Part shown: one piece after another, positions 9,619-18,509 of the stretch | Layout of the letters: each line of letters begins with the position of its first letter | How positions within the stretch are numbered: position 1 is the first letter of the stretch | Assembly: GCF_025770765.1 (NCBI RefSeq) | Contig: NZ_JANZKY010000007.1 | Location: forward strand, 186,001 to 250,000 | Direction of reading: 5' to 3' | Length of the DNA: 64,000 nt | From: Propionivibrio soli | GTDB lineage: Bacteria; Pseudomonadota; Gammaproteobacteria; Burkholderiales; Rhodocyclaceae | Made by a program: the position numbers and the translations under genes | The notes under the pieces: model-generated | Told to the model about the DNA's origin: nothing | Database searches by the model: none | The model's input: only the letters and a program-made list of their open reading frames with translations

Positions 9619-10266
9619 ATGCAAGCCTACAAGCCCACGATGCGCCAGATTCTCGCCCGCGTGCCGGTGATGCCGGTGCTGACGGTGCATGACGCGGTCG
9701 TCGCGGCCGATCTGGCACAGGCATTGGTCGACGGCGGCATTTTTACCTTCGAGGTATTGATGCGTACGCCAGCCGCTGCAGATGCCATCCGTGCCATGGT
9801 CGCCGCCGCGCCCGAAGCGCATGTCGGAGCAGGGACGCTATTAACGCGTGACGATGTCAAGCGTGCCGTGGACGCAGGCGCGGCGTTCGGGGTTTCGCCG
9901 GGATTGACCGATACCTTGGCGCGTGCTGTGAATGAGGCGCACCTTCCTTTTCTTCCCGGGGTCTCGACGGCGGGCGAAATCATGGCGGCCATCGAGCATG
10001 GTTTCCTGGAGCAGAAGCTGTTTCCGGCGCACGGTGCAGCCGGAATCACGTGGCTGCAAAGCATGGCCGGGGTCTTCCCGCGGGTGACTTTCTGTCCGAC
10101 CGGCGGCATCAAGGTGGGTGACGTGGCCGGATATCTGGCTCTGCCGAACTGCAACACCATCGGGTGTTCGTGGGTTGCCCCGACGACGCTGGTGCAAGCC
10201 CGCGACTGGTCGGCAATTACCACGCTCGCACGCCAGGCAGCGGCGATGACGGGGGCCAGCGCTTGA
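9619..10266 (+). CDS. eda: KDPG/KHG-type class I aldolase
   Basis: TIM-barrel aldolase of 215 residues in the Eda family, which cleaves 2-keto-3-deoxy-6-phosphogluconate to pyruvate and glyceraldehyde 3-phosphate. The catalytic base E45 (in FEVLMRT) and the Schiff-base lysine K133 (in QKLFPA) fall at the same numbers as I recall for E. coli Eda. GAGTLLT, LPGVSTAGE and FCPTGGI are further family motifs. Its stop overlaps the start of the following PfkB kinase by one base, so kinase and aldolase form a translationally coupled pair. Substrate stereochemistry (gluco or galacto) cannot be read from sequence. Confidence 0.88.
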   Translation: MQAYKPTMRQILARVPVMPVLTVHDAVVAADLAQALVDGGIFTFEVLMRTPAAADAIRAMVAAAPEAHVGAGTLLTRDDVKRAVDAGAAFGVSPGLTDTLARAVNEAHLPFLPGVSTAGEIMAAIEHGFLEQKLFPAHGAAGITWLQSMAGVFPRVTFCPTGGIKVGDVAGYLALPNCNTIGCSWVAPTTLVQARDWSAITTLARQAAAMTGASA

Positions 10267-11243
10267 TGCAGACGGTCGAGTCGCCGAACGAGGCTCCGCG
10301 CAAGCGGATGGCTGCGGTCGGAGCCATCTGCAACTCCAGCATCTATCGCGTTGCCAACATCCCGCCGCTGCCGTCCAAAGTGCTCGCCGATGAGATGTGC
10401 CAAGTGGTTGACGGTATGGCGCTTTCGGCCGCGTATGCATTTGTGCGCCTCGGCGGCCATGCCGGAATTTGTGCGCGCGTGGGTGACGACGACCTGGGCG
10501 TTTCGATGCGACGCACGCTCGCGGCGGAGGGACTCGACACCAGCGGGTTGCGCAGCATCCCGGGAACCGTGACGTCGCAGGCCGCCGTGATTGTCGATCA
10601 TCACGGGGACCGGCTCGTCGTTCCTTACCACGACCATCGCGTCGACAAATCGCCGGATTGGCTGCCTTTTGCCGACTTGGCAAGAGCCGATATCGTGCAT
10701 TGCGATGCTCGGTGGGTCGAGGGGTCAGAGGCGGCCATGCGGGCCGCCAACGCAGCCGGTGTGCCGTGCATGATCGACGGCGATGTGGCACCTCTCGACG
10801 TGCTTGAGCGGCTTGTCCCGCTCGCCACCTACGCCGTATTTTCCGACGCGGGCTTGTCCATTTATGCCGGATGCAACGACGTCGAGACGGCGCTGATCCG
10901 AGTCGGGTCCCGACATCCGGGGCACGTCGGCGCGAGTTGCGGGAGGGAAGGTTACGCCTGGTACGAAAACGGGCGTGTTCGCCGGGTTCCGGCGCCGGAG
11001 ATCGAGGTTGTCGATACGCTGGCTGCCGGCGATGTTTTTCATGGCGCCTTTGCATTGGCGCTGATGGAAGGGCGGGGCATCACTTATGCGGCGGAGTTCG
11101 CGTGCGTTGCAGCTTCGTTGAAATGCATGCGCTTCGGCGGCCGACTCGGTTGCCCGACTCGAGCCGAAGTTGACGAAGGTATGCGAATCGCGTACGGGCC
11201 GCGCGGCTCTGGGAGGCTCAACCGGTCGTGCCTTGCCTCATGA
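10266..11243 (+). CDS. PfkB-family sugar kinase, 2-keto-3-deoxy-acid kinase candidate (copy 1)
   Basis: Ribokinase/PfkB-fold kinase of 325 residues. The C-terminal PfkB signature DTLAAGDVFHGAF (250-262) carries the catalytic base D256 and the anion hole. The N-terminal glycine-rich substrate motif is LGGHAGICARVGDD. It is coupled to the upstream aldolase by a one-base overlap, which suggests it makes the 6-phosphate the aldolase cleaves. It is clearly paralogous to the kinase at 15217, roughly 60% identical by eye. The sequence does not resemble the best-known KdgK closely, so the exact substrate (KDG, KDGal or another ketose) is inferred from context. Confidence 0.82.
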   Translation: MQTVESPNEAPRKRMAAVGAICNSSIYRVANIPPLPSKVLADEMCQVVDGMALSAAYAFVRLGGHAGICARVGDDDLGVSMRRTLAAEGLDTSGLRSIPGTVTSQAAVIVDHHGDRLVVPYHDHRVDKSPDWLPFADLARADIVHCDARWVEGSEAAMRAANAAGVPCMIDGDVAPLDVLERLVPLATYAVFSDAGLSIYAGCNDVETALIRVGSRHPGHVGASCGREGYAWYENGRVRRVPAPEIEVVDTLAAGDVFHGAFALALMEGRGITYAAEFACVAASLKCMRFGGRLGCPTRAEVDEGMRIAYGPRGSGRLNRSCLAS

Positions 11244-11271
11244 GCTGAGAAGGAATTGGAGGGAAATAACA

Positions 11272-11757
11272 ATGGATGAAACGACAAACGAAGCAAGCAG
11301 AAAAGGCTTTTCCGGCTGGGTCCGGCGGCAAAACGCGGGGTTATGGTTTGGTATGGGTTTTCTCGCGTTCTCGATCCTCTTTTTCAAGATGTCTTTCGAC
11401 TTGCCCTATCAATCGAAGCTGGGTGCCGGTCCTGGCATGTACCCCCGCTGGTTGTCGGGACTGTCGATTGTCGTCGCTTTGATTTACATCTGGCAGTCGT
11501 GCTCGATTCAGGTCTTTCGTGTCGGCGACTGTTTTCCTGGACGGCAGGCGCTACTCAACGTCGCCACGATCTTTTTTTCGTGCCTCGCGTTCCTGTTTCT
11601 GCTCAACACCGTGGGGTTCATCATCGCCGGCTCGGTTCTGATGTTCATCACGTTTGTCCGCAACTATCGGTTGGTGCCCGCGTTGGCCTTGTCGGTCGGC
11701 ATCACGCTGATCTGCTACCTCATTTTCAAGGTGTGCTTCTCGGTGCCCTTGCCGTAA
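11272..11757 (+). CDS. tctB: TctB-type small membrane subunit of TTT transporter
   Basis: Small membrane protein of 161 residues with four hydrophobic segments, the usual shape of TctB. The ATG at 11272 follows GGAGGGAAAT. LGAGPGMYPRWLSG matches the conserved periplasmic loop of the family. It precedes tctA by 35 bases and tctC lies beyond, giving the order tctB-tctA-tctC. Members of this transporter family import carboxylates by a cation-driven, binding-protein-dependent mechanism. Placement inside an aldolase/kinase cluster suggests a hexonate or uronate substrate. Confidence 0.85.
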   Translation: MDETTNEASRKGFSGWVRRQNAGLWFGMGFLAFSILFFKMSFDLPYQSKLGAGPGMYPRWLSGLSIVVALIYIWQSCSIQVFRVGDCFPGRQALLNVATIFFSCLAFLFLLNTVGFIIAGSVLMFITFVRNYRLVPALALSVGITLICYLIFKVCFSVPLP

Positions 11758-11792
11758 GACCGAATTCGAAAATCTGAACCAGGAGTCAGTCA

Positions 11793-13295
11793 ATGGAGTC
11801 ATTGATGGGATTGTTGTCGGGCTTCGCCGTCGCGATGACCTGGCAAAACCTCTTGTACTGTCTGATCGGCGTCACCGTCGGGCAACTGGTCGGCGTGTTG
11901 CCGGGAATCGGGCCGACGACGGCCACAGCGCTTCTGATTCCGCTGACCTACGGAATGCAGCCCGTGTCGGCCATCATTATGCTCGCCGGGATTTATTACG
12001 GCGGGATGTATGGCGGGACGATAACGTCCGTTCTGATCAACACCCCCGGCGAGGCGGCCTCGGTGATCACGTGTCTTGACGGTCACGAGATGGCGAAGCA
12101 GGGCCGCGCCGGCGTGGCGTTGGGGGTCGCGGCGCTGGGATCGTTTGTCGGCGGTATCGCCTCGATCCTCGGTCTCGTATTGATCGGGCCGCCTCTGGCG
12201 GATTTCGCCCTGCGCTTCGGCCCCACGGAAATGTTCTCGTTGATGCTCTTCGGCCTCACCATGGTCGTGGGCTTGATGGGCGCGTCGATCGTTCGCGGCC
12301 TGGTGGCCATGTTCATCGGGTTGAGCCTCTCCATCATCGGCATGGACCCGATCTCGGGCGTGCTGCGTTACACCTTCAACCAGCCATTCCTGATCAACGG
12401 CCTCGATCTCGTTACCATCGCCATGGGTCTCTTCGGCCTGTCCGAGATCTTCCTCGGCATGGAAAACCTCGCGGCCGTCGGCAAGCCGGAGAAACTGACG
12501 AGCCTCCTTCCCAACCGAGACGAACTCAAGTCAACCACCGGCGCTGTCCTGCGAGGAACAGGTCTCGGCTTCCTGATCGGATTGATTCCGGGGACCAACT
12601 CGGCGATTCCGGCGCTGCTCTCGTATTCGATGGAAAAGAAACTGTCGAAGACCCCCGGCAAGTTCGGCAAGGGAGCCATCGAAGGCGTCGCCGGTCCGGA
12701 GACGGCCAACAACTCATACTGCGGTGGCGCCATGATTCCGCTGCTGACACTGGGTATCCCGAGTTCGCCGACGATCGCCATCCTGCTTGGCGCGTTCATC
12801 ATGCACGGACTCACGCCCGGGCCGATCCTGTTTACGCAGAATCCGACTTTCGTCTGGGGCGTGATTGCCAGCATGTTCGTTGGCAACGCCATGCTGCTCA
12901 TCATGAACCTGCCGCTCGCCGGCTTGTGGGCCAAGATCGCTCTCGTGCCGGCAAAGTTGCTCTACCCGATCGTGCTCATCATTTCCATCATCGGCGCCTA
13001 CACGGTATCCAACGATCTTTGGGACGTCGGCGTGATGCTCGTCTTCGGGGTTATCGGCTACATCATGAAGAAGATCGACATTCCGATGGCGCCCATCGTC
13101 CTCACCTACGTGCTCGGCACGATGATGGAAAAGGCCTTGTTGCAGTCAGTGAAGATGAACAACGGCAGCCTCGTCGGCCTGATCGAGAGCCCGATCTCGC
13201 TGACGATGATCATTCTTGCGGCGGTTGTTCTGAGCGGCAGCGTGTACGCCGAGATCAAGCACAAGAAGTCGGCTATCGCGGGGGAGATTGATTAA
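11793..13295 (+). CDS. tctA: TctA-type large membrane subunit of TTT transporter
   Basis: Large integral membrane protein of 500 residues, the standard size of TctA. Family landmarks are GVLPGIGPTTATALLIPLT near residue 35, the INTPGEAASVITCLDGHEMA loop, GLIPGTNSAIPALLSYSME, and VAGPETANNSYCGGAMIPLL. It provides the transport channel, and TctB and TctC are encoded on either side. A paralogous TctA lies at 53.2-54.7 kb and the C-terminal relic of another at 17.2 kb. The three do not appear to be recent copies of each other. Confidence 0.93.
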   Translation: MESLMGLLSGFAVAMTWQNLLYCLIGVTVGQLVGVLPGIGPTTATALLIPLTYGMQPVSAIIMLAGIYYGGMYGGTITSVLINTPGEAASVITCLDGHEMAKQGRAGVALGVAALGSFVGGIASILGLVLIGPPLADFALRFGPTEMFSLMLFGLTMVVGLMGASIVRGLVAMFIGLSLSIIGMDPISGVLRYTFNQPFLINGLDLVTIAMGLFGLSEIFLGMENLAAVGKPEKLTSLLPNRDELKSTTGAVLRGTGLGFLIGLIPGTNSAIPALLSYSMEKKLSKTPGKFGKGAIEGVAGPETANNSYCGGAMIPLLTLGIPSSPTIAILLGAFIMHGLTPGPILFTQNPTFVWGVIASMFVGNAMLLIMNLPLAGLWAKIALVPAKLLYPIVLIISIIGAYTVSNDLWDVGVMLVFGVIGYIMKKIDIPMAPIVLTYVLGTMMEKALLQSVKMNNGSLVGLIESPISLTMIILAAVVLSGSVYAEIKHKKSAIAGEID

Positions 13296-13405
13296 CGCGC
13301 GTCGCACGACTCGTCAAAGCGTGACTGGTCGGCAAGTCGCCGCGTCGACCGGAAAGCAGTTCTTCATCATGAGTCCAGCAATTTTCTAACTTGGAGGGAA
13401 TCGCA

Positions 13406-14368
13406 ATGAAAAAACTATCCGTTCTATCCGCTGTTATGTCGGCGTGCGCAGTGTTCGCCGCGGCACCCGCTGCTGCGCAGGGAGCTTTCCCTCAGCGCGA
13501 AGTGACGATCGTTGTCCCGTTCAATCCGGGCGGTGCTTCGGACATGACGGCTCGCATCATCGCCAAGGGGATGGAAGCTGAGCTCGGCAAGCCGGTCGTC
13601 GTGGTCAACAAGGCCGGTGGGTCGGGCGGCGTCGGCATGTCGCAGGTGGCTCGCAGCGCTCCCGATGGCTACACGCTGAGCTATATCCCGGTCGAGCTCG
13701 TGATGCATAAGGCGCTCAAGCTCTCGGATCTTGAACCGAGCTCGTTCGAATTCATCGGTCAGACGACGATGGTTCCGTCGGCGGTGACCGTTCCCGCCGA
13801 CGCACCGTTCAATACCATCAATGACCTCATCAAGTACGCGAAAGCCAACCCAGGCAAAGTCCGTGTCGGCAACTCCGGCGCCGGTTCGATTTGGCACATC
13901 GCGGCATCCGCCCTCGAAGGCAACCAGAAAGTCACGTTCAATCACATTCCGTTCGAAGGCGCAGCGCCGGCCGTTACGGCGCTGATGGGCAAGCATATCG
14001 AAGCCGTTACGGTCAATGCCGGCGAGGTCAAGGCGGGCGTCGATGCCGGCAAGCTGAAGATCCTCGCCATCATGACCAAGGAACGCGACCCGGCTTTCCC
14101 GAAGGTTCCTACCCTGATCGAGAGCGGTATCAACCTTGAGTTTGTCGGCTGGGGCGCCTTTGGCGCTCCGAAGGGGACGCCAAAGGCCGTTCTCGACGTG
14201 CTCGGCGCCGCGCTGAAAAAGGCGGCCAGCAGCGATGAATTCAAGCAATTCATCACCTCACGCGGAATGGTCGTCAAGTACCGCAATCCGGAGGAGTGCA
14301 AGGAATTCGTCAACAACCAGTATGTGTTCTTCAACGATCTCTTGTCGAAGATGGAGCTCGGCAAGTAA
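13406..14368 (+). CDS. tctC: TctC/Bug-family periplasmic binding protein
   Basis: Periplasmic receptor of 320 residues. The signal peptide ends near APAAAQGAFPQRE. The mature start VTIVVPFNPGGASDMTARI is the signature first strand and ligand loop of Bug/TctC proteins. I chose ATG 13406 (MKKLS) over a TTG five codons earlier because GGAGGG is spaced correctly and the signal peptide then begins with basic residues. The ligand is expected to be a carboxylate. The module around it argues for a sugar acid degraded through 2-keto-3-deoxy intermediates. Confidence 0.92.
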   Translation: MKKLSVLSAVMSACAVFAAAPAAAQGAFPQREVTIVVPFNPGGASDMTARIIAKGMEAELGKPVVVVNKAGGSGGVGMSQVARSAPDGYTLSYIPVELVMHKALKLSDLEPSSFEFIGQTTMVPSAVTVPADAPFNTINDLIKYAKANPGKVRVGNSGAGSIWHIAASALEGNQKVTFNHIPFEGAAPAVTALMGKHIEAVTVNAGEVKAGVDAGKLKILAIMTKERDPAFPKVPTLIESGINLEFVGWGAFGAPKGTPKAVLDVLGAALKKAASSDEFKQFITSRGMVVKYRNPEECKEFVNNQYVFFNDLLSKMELGK

Positions 14369-14487
14369 TCACCCTGCCGGTGCAGCGAGCTAGCGACACG
14401 TTGCGCCGGCCTTGTCCGCGGCGGGGAGGTGGCCGTCCTGGCATCTCTGCCCGCCTCGGCGTTCTAGTCAGGAATCGAGCATTACCG

Positions 14488-15183
14488 ATGGGAATCAACA
14501 TGAATTCAGAAGCGAGCCTTGGGGAACGCTTTAAGGCGGCGGTGGGGCGTTTGCCATTTGTTGCCGTTCTGAGAGGTATCAAGCCGGAGGAGGCCGAAGG
14601 CATCGGCCGTGTCCTCTACGACGCCGGTTTCCGGCTGATCGAGGTGCCACTCAACTCGCCCGACCCGTTCTCCAGCATTACCCGTTTTCGCCAATCACTG
14701 CCGGGAGATGCGCTTGTCGGCGCGGGGACTGTGATGAGCGCCGACCAAGTGCGACAACTCAAGACATGTGGCGGTGAAATGGTTTTCATGCCGCACTCCG
14801 ACCTCAACGTCGTGCGAGCGGCCAAGGCGCTTGGATTGCTTTGCGTCCCGGGCGTGGCGACGCCGACGGAGGCGTTTGCAGCGCTCGGTGCCGGCGCGGA
14901 CGGATTGAAGCTGTTTCCGGGGGAGATGATCACGCCTAAGGTCGTCAAGGCACTGGGTGCCGTGATCCCGAAAGGTACCTTGCTGTTGCCCTTTGGCGGC
15001 ATAACGCCGGAAACGATCAAGCCATACGTCGAGGCTGGCGCACGTGCGTTCGGCCTCGGGTCGGCACTGTATTCACCGGGTTTGAGCTGCGAACAGGTAG
15101 CCGCTCGGGCGGTGTCGTTCGCCGAAGCCTGGCAGTCGATTTGTCCGAAGACAATTCCATGCGCAATCCCCTGCGCGGCATGA
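14488..15183 (+). CDS. dgoA: 2-keto-3-deoxy-6-phosphogalactonate-type aldolase
   Basis: Class I aldolase of 231 residues that resembles DgoA more than Eda. VAVLRGIKPEEA, LIEVPLNSPDPF and GAGTVMSADQVRQL are DgoA-like. The catalytic glutamate is E52 and the Schiff-base lysine K141 in LKLFPGE. DgoA cleaves 2-keto-3-deoxy-6-phosphogalactonate to pyruvate and glyceraldehyde 3-phosphate. ATG 14500 is an equally possible start. A kinase of the same family as copy 1 follows after 33 bases, so the cluster holds two kinase-aldolase pairs around one transporter. The last ten residues (CPKTIPCAIPCAA) are a cysteine-rich tail I do not recognise. Confidence 0.87.
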   Translation: MGINMNSEASLGERFKAAVGRLPFVAVLRGIKPEEAEGIGRVLYDAGFRLIEVPLNSPDPFSSITRFRQSLPGDALVGAGTVMSADQVRQLKTCGGEMVFMPHSDLNVVRAAKALGLLCVPGVATPTEAFAALGAGADGLKLFPGEMITPKVVKALGAVIPKGTLLLPFGGITPETIKPYVEAGARAFGLGSALYSPGLSCEQVAARAVSFAEAWQSICPKTIPCAIPCAA

Positions 15184-15216
15184 TCGCTGCATGCACTCTC
15201 GGCAAGGGGTTTCTGA

Positions 15217-16167
15217 TTGGCGCCTGAGATGACTTCTGCTCCCCAGCGGAAACGCATGATCGCGGTCGGCGCGATATGCTCAGCCACGATCTTCCGTGTC
15301 GAGAACATTCCGCCGCTTCCGGCTAAGGTGTTGCCGACCGAGCGATATCAGTTGGTAGACGGCATGGCGGTCTCAGCCGCTTTCGCCTTTTCTCGCCTAG
15401 GTGGCTGCGCACAGGTCTGGTCGCGCATCGGGGATGACTGGTTGGGGAAAATGGCGCGCCAAGGTCTTGTTGACGAAGGTTTCGACGTGGCTGGAGTGCA
15501 CGTTGTTCCTGGCGCGGCGACCTCCCAGGTGGCGGTGATCGTGGATAAGCGCGGCGATCGTCTCGTCGTTCCGTTCCACGACCCGAATGCCGATCCGTCG
15601 GCCGTGTGGTTGCCACTGCAGGAAGTGGAACATGCCGATTTTGTGCATTGCGAGACGCGTTGGGTCGAAGGCGCCGAGGCGGCACTCCGAGCAGCACGTG
15701 CGCACAACGTTCCATGCATGGTGGACGGGGAAGTGGCGCCGATCGAGACGCTACAGCGGCTTGTTCCCCTCGCCGACTATGCTGTCTTTTCCGATGCGGG
15801 TCTCGCTATCTACGCCGGTTGCCACGATGTGGAAGCGGCGCTTCTCAAGGTGGGCCCGGTGCATCGCGGGCATGTGGGTGCGAGCTGCGGCGCGAAGGGC
15901 TACTCGTGGTATGAGAACGGCCGCGTGAGACATGTCGAGGCACCGAACGTCGAGGTAGTCGACACGTTGGCGGCCGGCGATGTCTTTCATGGCGCCTTCG
16001 CACTGGCGTTGCTCGAAGGCAAGGAGATCGAGCAGGCGGCGCGTTTCGCCTGCGTGGCGGCGTCGCTCAAGTGCACGCATTTCGGCGGACGCATGGGCTG
16101 TCCGACGCGGGCGGAAGTGGAGAACTTCTTGGCCCGCTTTGACGCACCGAGCGATAGACCTGGTTGA
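15217..16167 (+). CDS. PfkB-family sugar kinase, 2-keto-3-deoxy-acid kinase candidate (copy 2)
   Basis: Second PfkB-fold kinase, 316 residues from a TTG at 15217. AAGGGG at a good distance favours that start; ATG 15229 is the alternative. It shares with copy 1 the signature DTLAAGDVFHGAFALAL, the HVGASCG motif and the near-identical RLVVPxHD, CxxRWVEG and FxGRxGCPTRAEV segments. Unlike copy 1 it sits with a DgoA-type rather than an Eda-type aldolase. The likely role is ATP-dependent phosphorylation of 2-keto-3-deoxygalactonate or a related ketose; the pairing is the only evidence for that. Confidence 0.8.
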   Translation: MAPEMTSAPQRKRMIAVGAICSATIFRVENIPPLPAKVLPTERYQLVDGMAVSAAFAFSRLGGCAQVWSRIGDDWLGKMARQGLVDEGFDVAGVHVVPGAATSQVAVIVDKRGDRLVVPFHDPNADPSAVWLPLQEVEHADFVHCETRWVEGAEAALRAARAHNVPCMVDGEVAPIETLQRLVPLADYAVFSDAGLAIYAGCHDVEAALLKVGPVHRGHVGASCGAKGYSWYENGRVRHVEAPNVEVVDTLAAGDVFHGAFALALLEGKEIEQAARFACVAASLKCTHFGGRMGCPTRAEVENFLARFDAPSDRPG

Positions 16168-16274
16168 TCGGAGAACAAACGATCGCCTTCCTGGCTGGGA
16201 TGCGGGGATAGCCGGCGGAAGTAGGACGAAAGGATTTGCCTCGTTATCGGTAGTGACAATAAAAGGGAGGAATC

Positions 16275-17138
16275 ATGCTGGTTTCGAATGCGGTGCCTTT
16301 CTCGGGTATGGATCGCCCGAAGCGCAATTTCTTGGCGGGTCGACGCGCCGTTATCACGGGTTCAACAGCCGGCGTCGGCTTCGGCATTGCCCGGGCGCTT
16401 GCCGGCGCCGGAGCGGAAGTGGTAGTCAATGGCCGTCGCCAGGAGGCCGTCGAGGAGGCGGTCGCCAAACTGTCGGCGGAGTTCGGCGAAGCACGGATCT
16501 TCGGCGCCGCGTGCGATGTAGGTACGGCCGCCGGATGCAACGAACTCGTTGAGAAACAGCCATCCGCCGACATTCTCATTAATAACGTTGGCGTGTACGG
16601 GGTCAAGGATTTCTTCGATATTCCGGATAGCGAGTGGGCGCAGTACATCGACGTTAATGTGATGTCCGGAATTCGTCTTTCGCGTGCTTATGTTCCCGGC
16701 ATGTTGAAACGTTACTGGGGACGGGTCGTCTTCATGTCGTCGGAGTGGTGCCTCGACATACCCCAGTCGATGATCCATTATGGCTTGACCAAGGGGGCGG
16801 CGCTTTCGGTGACGTATGGGCTCGCAAAACGAGTGGTCTGTACGGGAGTGACCGTTAACGCAATCCTTCCCGGTCCCATCCTGCCCGACCTGTCGTCCGT
16901 CAAGAACGAAAAGGATGTCTGCCTGACGATGGAAGAACGGATGTTCGCCATCGAAGAGCAGAAGCGGCCTGCCATAAAACAGCATGCATCCTCGATCGAC
17001 GAGATCGCACAGCTCGTTCTTTACCTGGCATCGCCGGATGGGGCCGGAACGAATGGTGCTACCCTAAGGGTCGATACCGGAAAAACGGAACAGGTGGCCT
17101 GGAGGTCTGCGCGTCGCCCCGATCGTCGTTGCAGATAA
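16275..17138 (+). CDS. short-chain dehydrogenase/reductase
   Basis: Classical SDR of 287 residues. The nucleotide motif is TGSTAGVG (28-35), NNVG is at 103-106, the catalytic serine is in MSSEW (about 155), and the YxxxK pair is Y169/K173. AAAGGGAGG lies before the ATG. It is the last intact gene of the sugar-acid module and may oxidise or reduce the imported acid, as gluconate or galactonate 5-dehydrogenases do; the substrate is inferred. The segment after GATLRVDTGKTEQ (WRSARRPDRRCR) is an unusual basic tail, and the TctA relic begins only about 50 bases later. The original 3' end may therefore have been altered by the same rearrangement. Confidence 0.83.
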   Translation: MLVSNAVPFSGMDRPKRNFLAGRRAVITGSTAGVGFGIARALAGAGAEVVVNGRRQEAVEEAVAKLSAEFGEARIFGAACDVGTAAGCNELVEKQPSADILINNVGVYGVKDFFDIPDSEWAQYIDVNVMSGIRLSRAYVPGMLKRYWGRVVFMSSEWCLDIPQSMIHYGLTKGAALSVTYGLAKRVVCTGVTVNAILPGPILPDLSSVKNEKDVCLTMEERMFAIEEQKRPAIKQHASSIDEIAQLVLYLASPDGAGTNGATLRVDTGKTEQVAWRSARRPDRRCR

Positions 17139-17185
17139 GGTGTCGGCGTCTAGCCTCCAGCCCCGCTACGAGCTTTGGCATTTGC

Positions 17186-17410
17186 GGATGCTTCGTTAAG
17201 ATGTATGGCTATCAGGTTGGCCCGGCAATCCTCGGCATCATTCTCGGTACCTTGCTTGATACCAACTGCCGACGCACCATGACCTCGGCTGGTGAAGAAC
17301 CTGTTCAGTTCATGCCGGAGTTCTTCACTAGCCGTGTGTCGATTGTCGTCCTTCTGTCGACACTTACCATCCTTAGCCAGATTCGGTTCTGGGGTGCGAT
17401 AATCGGAGCG
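17186..17410 (+). pseudogene. C-terminal remnant of a second tctA
   Basis: One frame reads MYGYQVGPAILGIILGTLLD and then NCRRTMTSAGEEPVQF, MPEFFTSRVSIVVLL. This corresponds to the last 70 or so residues of TctA proteins, which typically end with a GxxLGPxxExNxRRALxxSxGD pattern. No start codon with a ribosome binding site and none of the upstream 400 residues are present. The frame runs on to 17536 without further similarity. It differs in sequence from the tctA at 11793, so it marks a transporter gene deleted from this spot. Confidence 0.6.
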
Positions 17411-17591
17411 TTGGCAGGGCATGTCCAGCACCTTGCAATTTGGCTGTATCCCCCGGTGGTGATGGTGAGACGGCTTTCCCTTGGAAGCCTGGGGTGTTTG
17501 CGACAAAATTCCGGCGACGGATTTCACCAGGGATAGGTGAGATGTCCAAACATGAAACGGATGGGAACGGGTATAAGGAGACACTATTCAG

Positions 17592-18509
17592 ATGGCTGTA
17601 AGACCGGGTCAATTGACGAAATGGGCAACGCCGTTTGGCGGTAGCGAGTTGTCGTCGTTCTACAACACAATAGATGAGAGCGGGGTGCTGGGCCTTGCCG
17701 TCCAGCGCCCAGATGGTACGCAGGAATCGGCGTGTCTTCTAGTTAACCGGTCGGAGCATACGCAAAGCGTAATGTTCGAACTGTTTCGTTCAGGAAGCCT
17801 GTATGAGCCTTACACGACGGCGATTGCGGTCGGGGCGCTGCGCTCCGGAGATATGGCCATTGATGTAGGTGCGCACGTGGGTTATTTCGCCGTGCTGTTC
17901 CGCCTCTGTGCCGGTGAACGTGGTAGCGTTCTCGCTTTTGAGCCAATGCCAAACACATACCGAGGGTTGTTGAGAAACGTGCTAGGCAATCGGTTCCGCA
18001 ACTTAATGGTGCTTCCGCTTGCTTTGTCCGATACAGGCGGCGAAGCTACGTTTTTCCTTGATTCGAAGAACGAGGGGGAGAGCTCTTTGGTACCTCGGGA
18101 TGGAAAGTCCTGTGTGGTACAAGTATCGAGCCTCGACGACTTGTTCCGAGATGGCTTAGAGCAGCGACCTCGCGTATTGAAGCTTGACGCGGAAGGCGTC
18201 GAGTTGAAGATCCTCAAAGGCGGGGCTCGTTTTTTCGCCTCGCACGCACCCGATCTCGTTATCTGCGAGCATAACAGGGGGGCGCTCGAGAACGGCGGTG
18301 CCAGCGCGGACGATCTACGCCACTTCTTTACGGAGCGCGGCTATCGTTGTGGGATCATCAACAACGGCCACGGTATGGATATGCGCGGTGCGACGTTCTA
18401 TCGAACGATCGAACCGGGAGAGCCAGCACAGCCAGCAGATTACGCCTACGTGTTCAACCTCATGTTCGTGCGCGAGGGGAGCGGGCTTTATCCGGCTCCG
18501 CAGATGTAG
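17592..18509 (+). CDS. FkbM-family SAM-dependent methyltransferase
   Basis: Methyltransferase of 305 residues. The SAM-binding motif I is AIDVGAHVGYFAVLF (89-103), the acidic strand is VLAFEPMPNTYR, and the FkbM hallmark is LKLDAEGVELKILKGG (196-211). These enzymes O-methylate sugars, lipids or secondary metabolites. AAGGAG precedes the ATG. It is isolated: the TctA relic lies upstream and about 530 gene-free bases downstream, and no glycosyltransferase or polysaccharide gene is near. No substrate can be inferred. It may be a solitary acquisition at the same junction where the second tctA was lost. Confidence 0.82.
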   Translation: MAVRPGQLTKWATPFGGSELSSFYNTIDESGVLGLAVQRPDGTQESACLLVNRSEHTQSVMFELFRSGSLYEPYTTAIAVGALRSGDMAIDVGAHVGYFAVLFRLCAGERGSVLAFEPMPNTYRGLLRNVLGNRFRNLMVLPLALSDTGGEATFFLDSKNEGESSLVPRDGKSCVVQVSSLDDLFRDGLEQRPRVLKLDAEGVELKILKGGARFFASHAPDLVICEHNRGALENGGASADDLRHFFTERGYRCGIINNGHGMDMRGATFYRTIEPGEPAQPADYAYVFNLMFVREGSGLYPAPQM

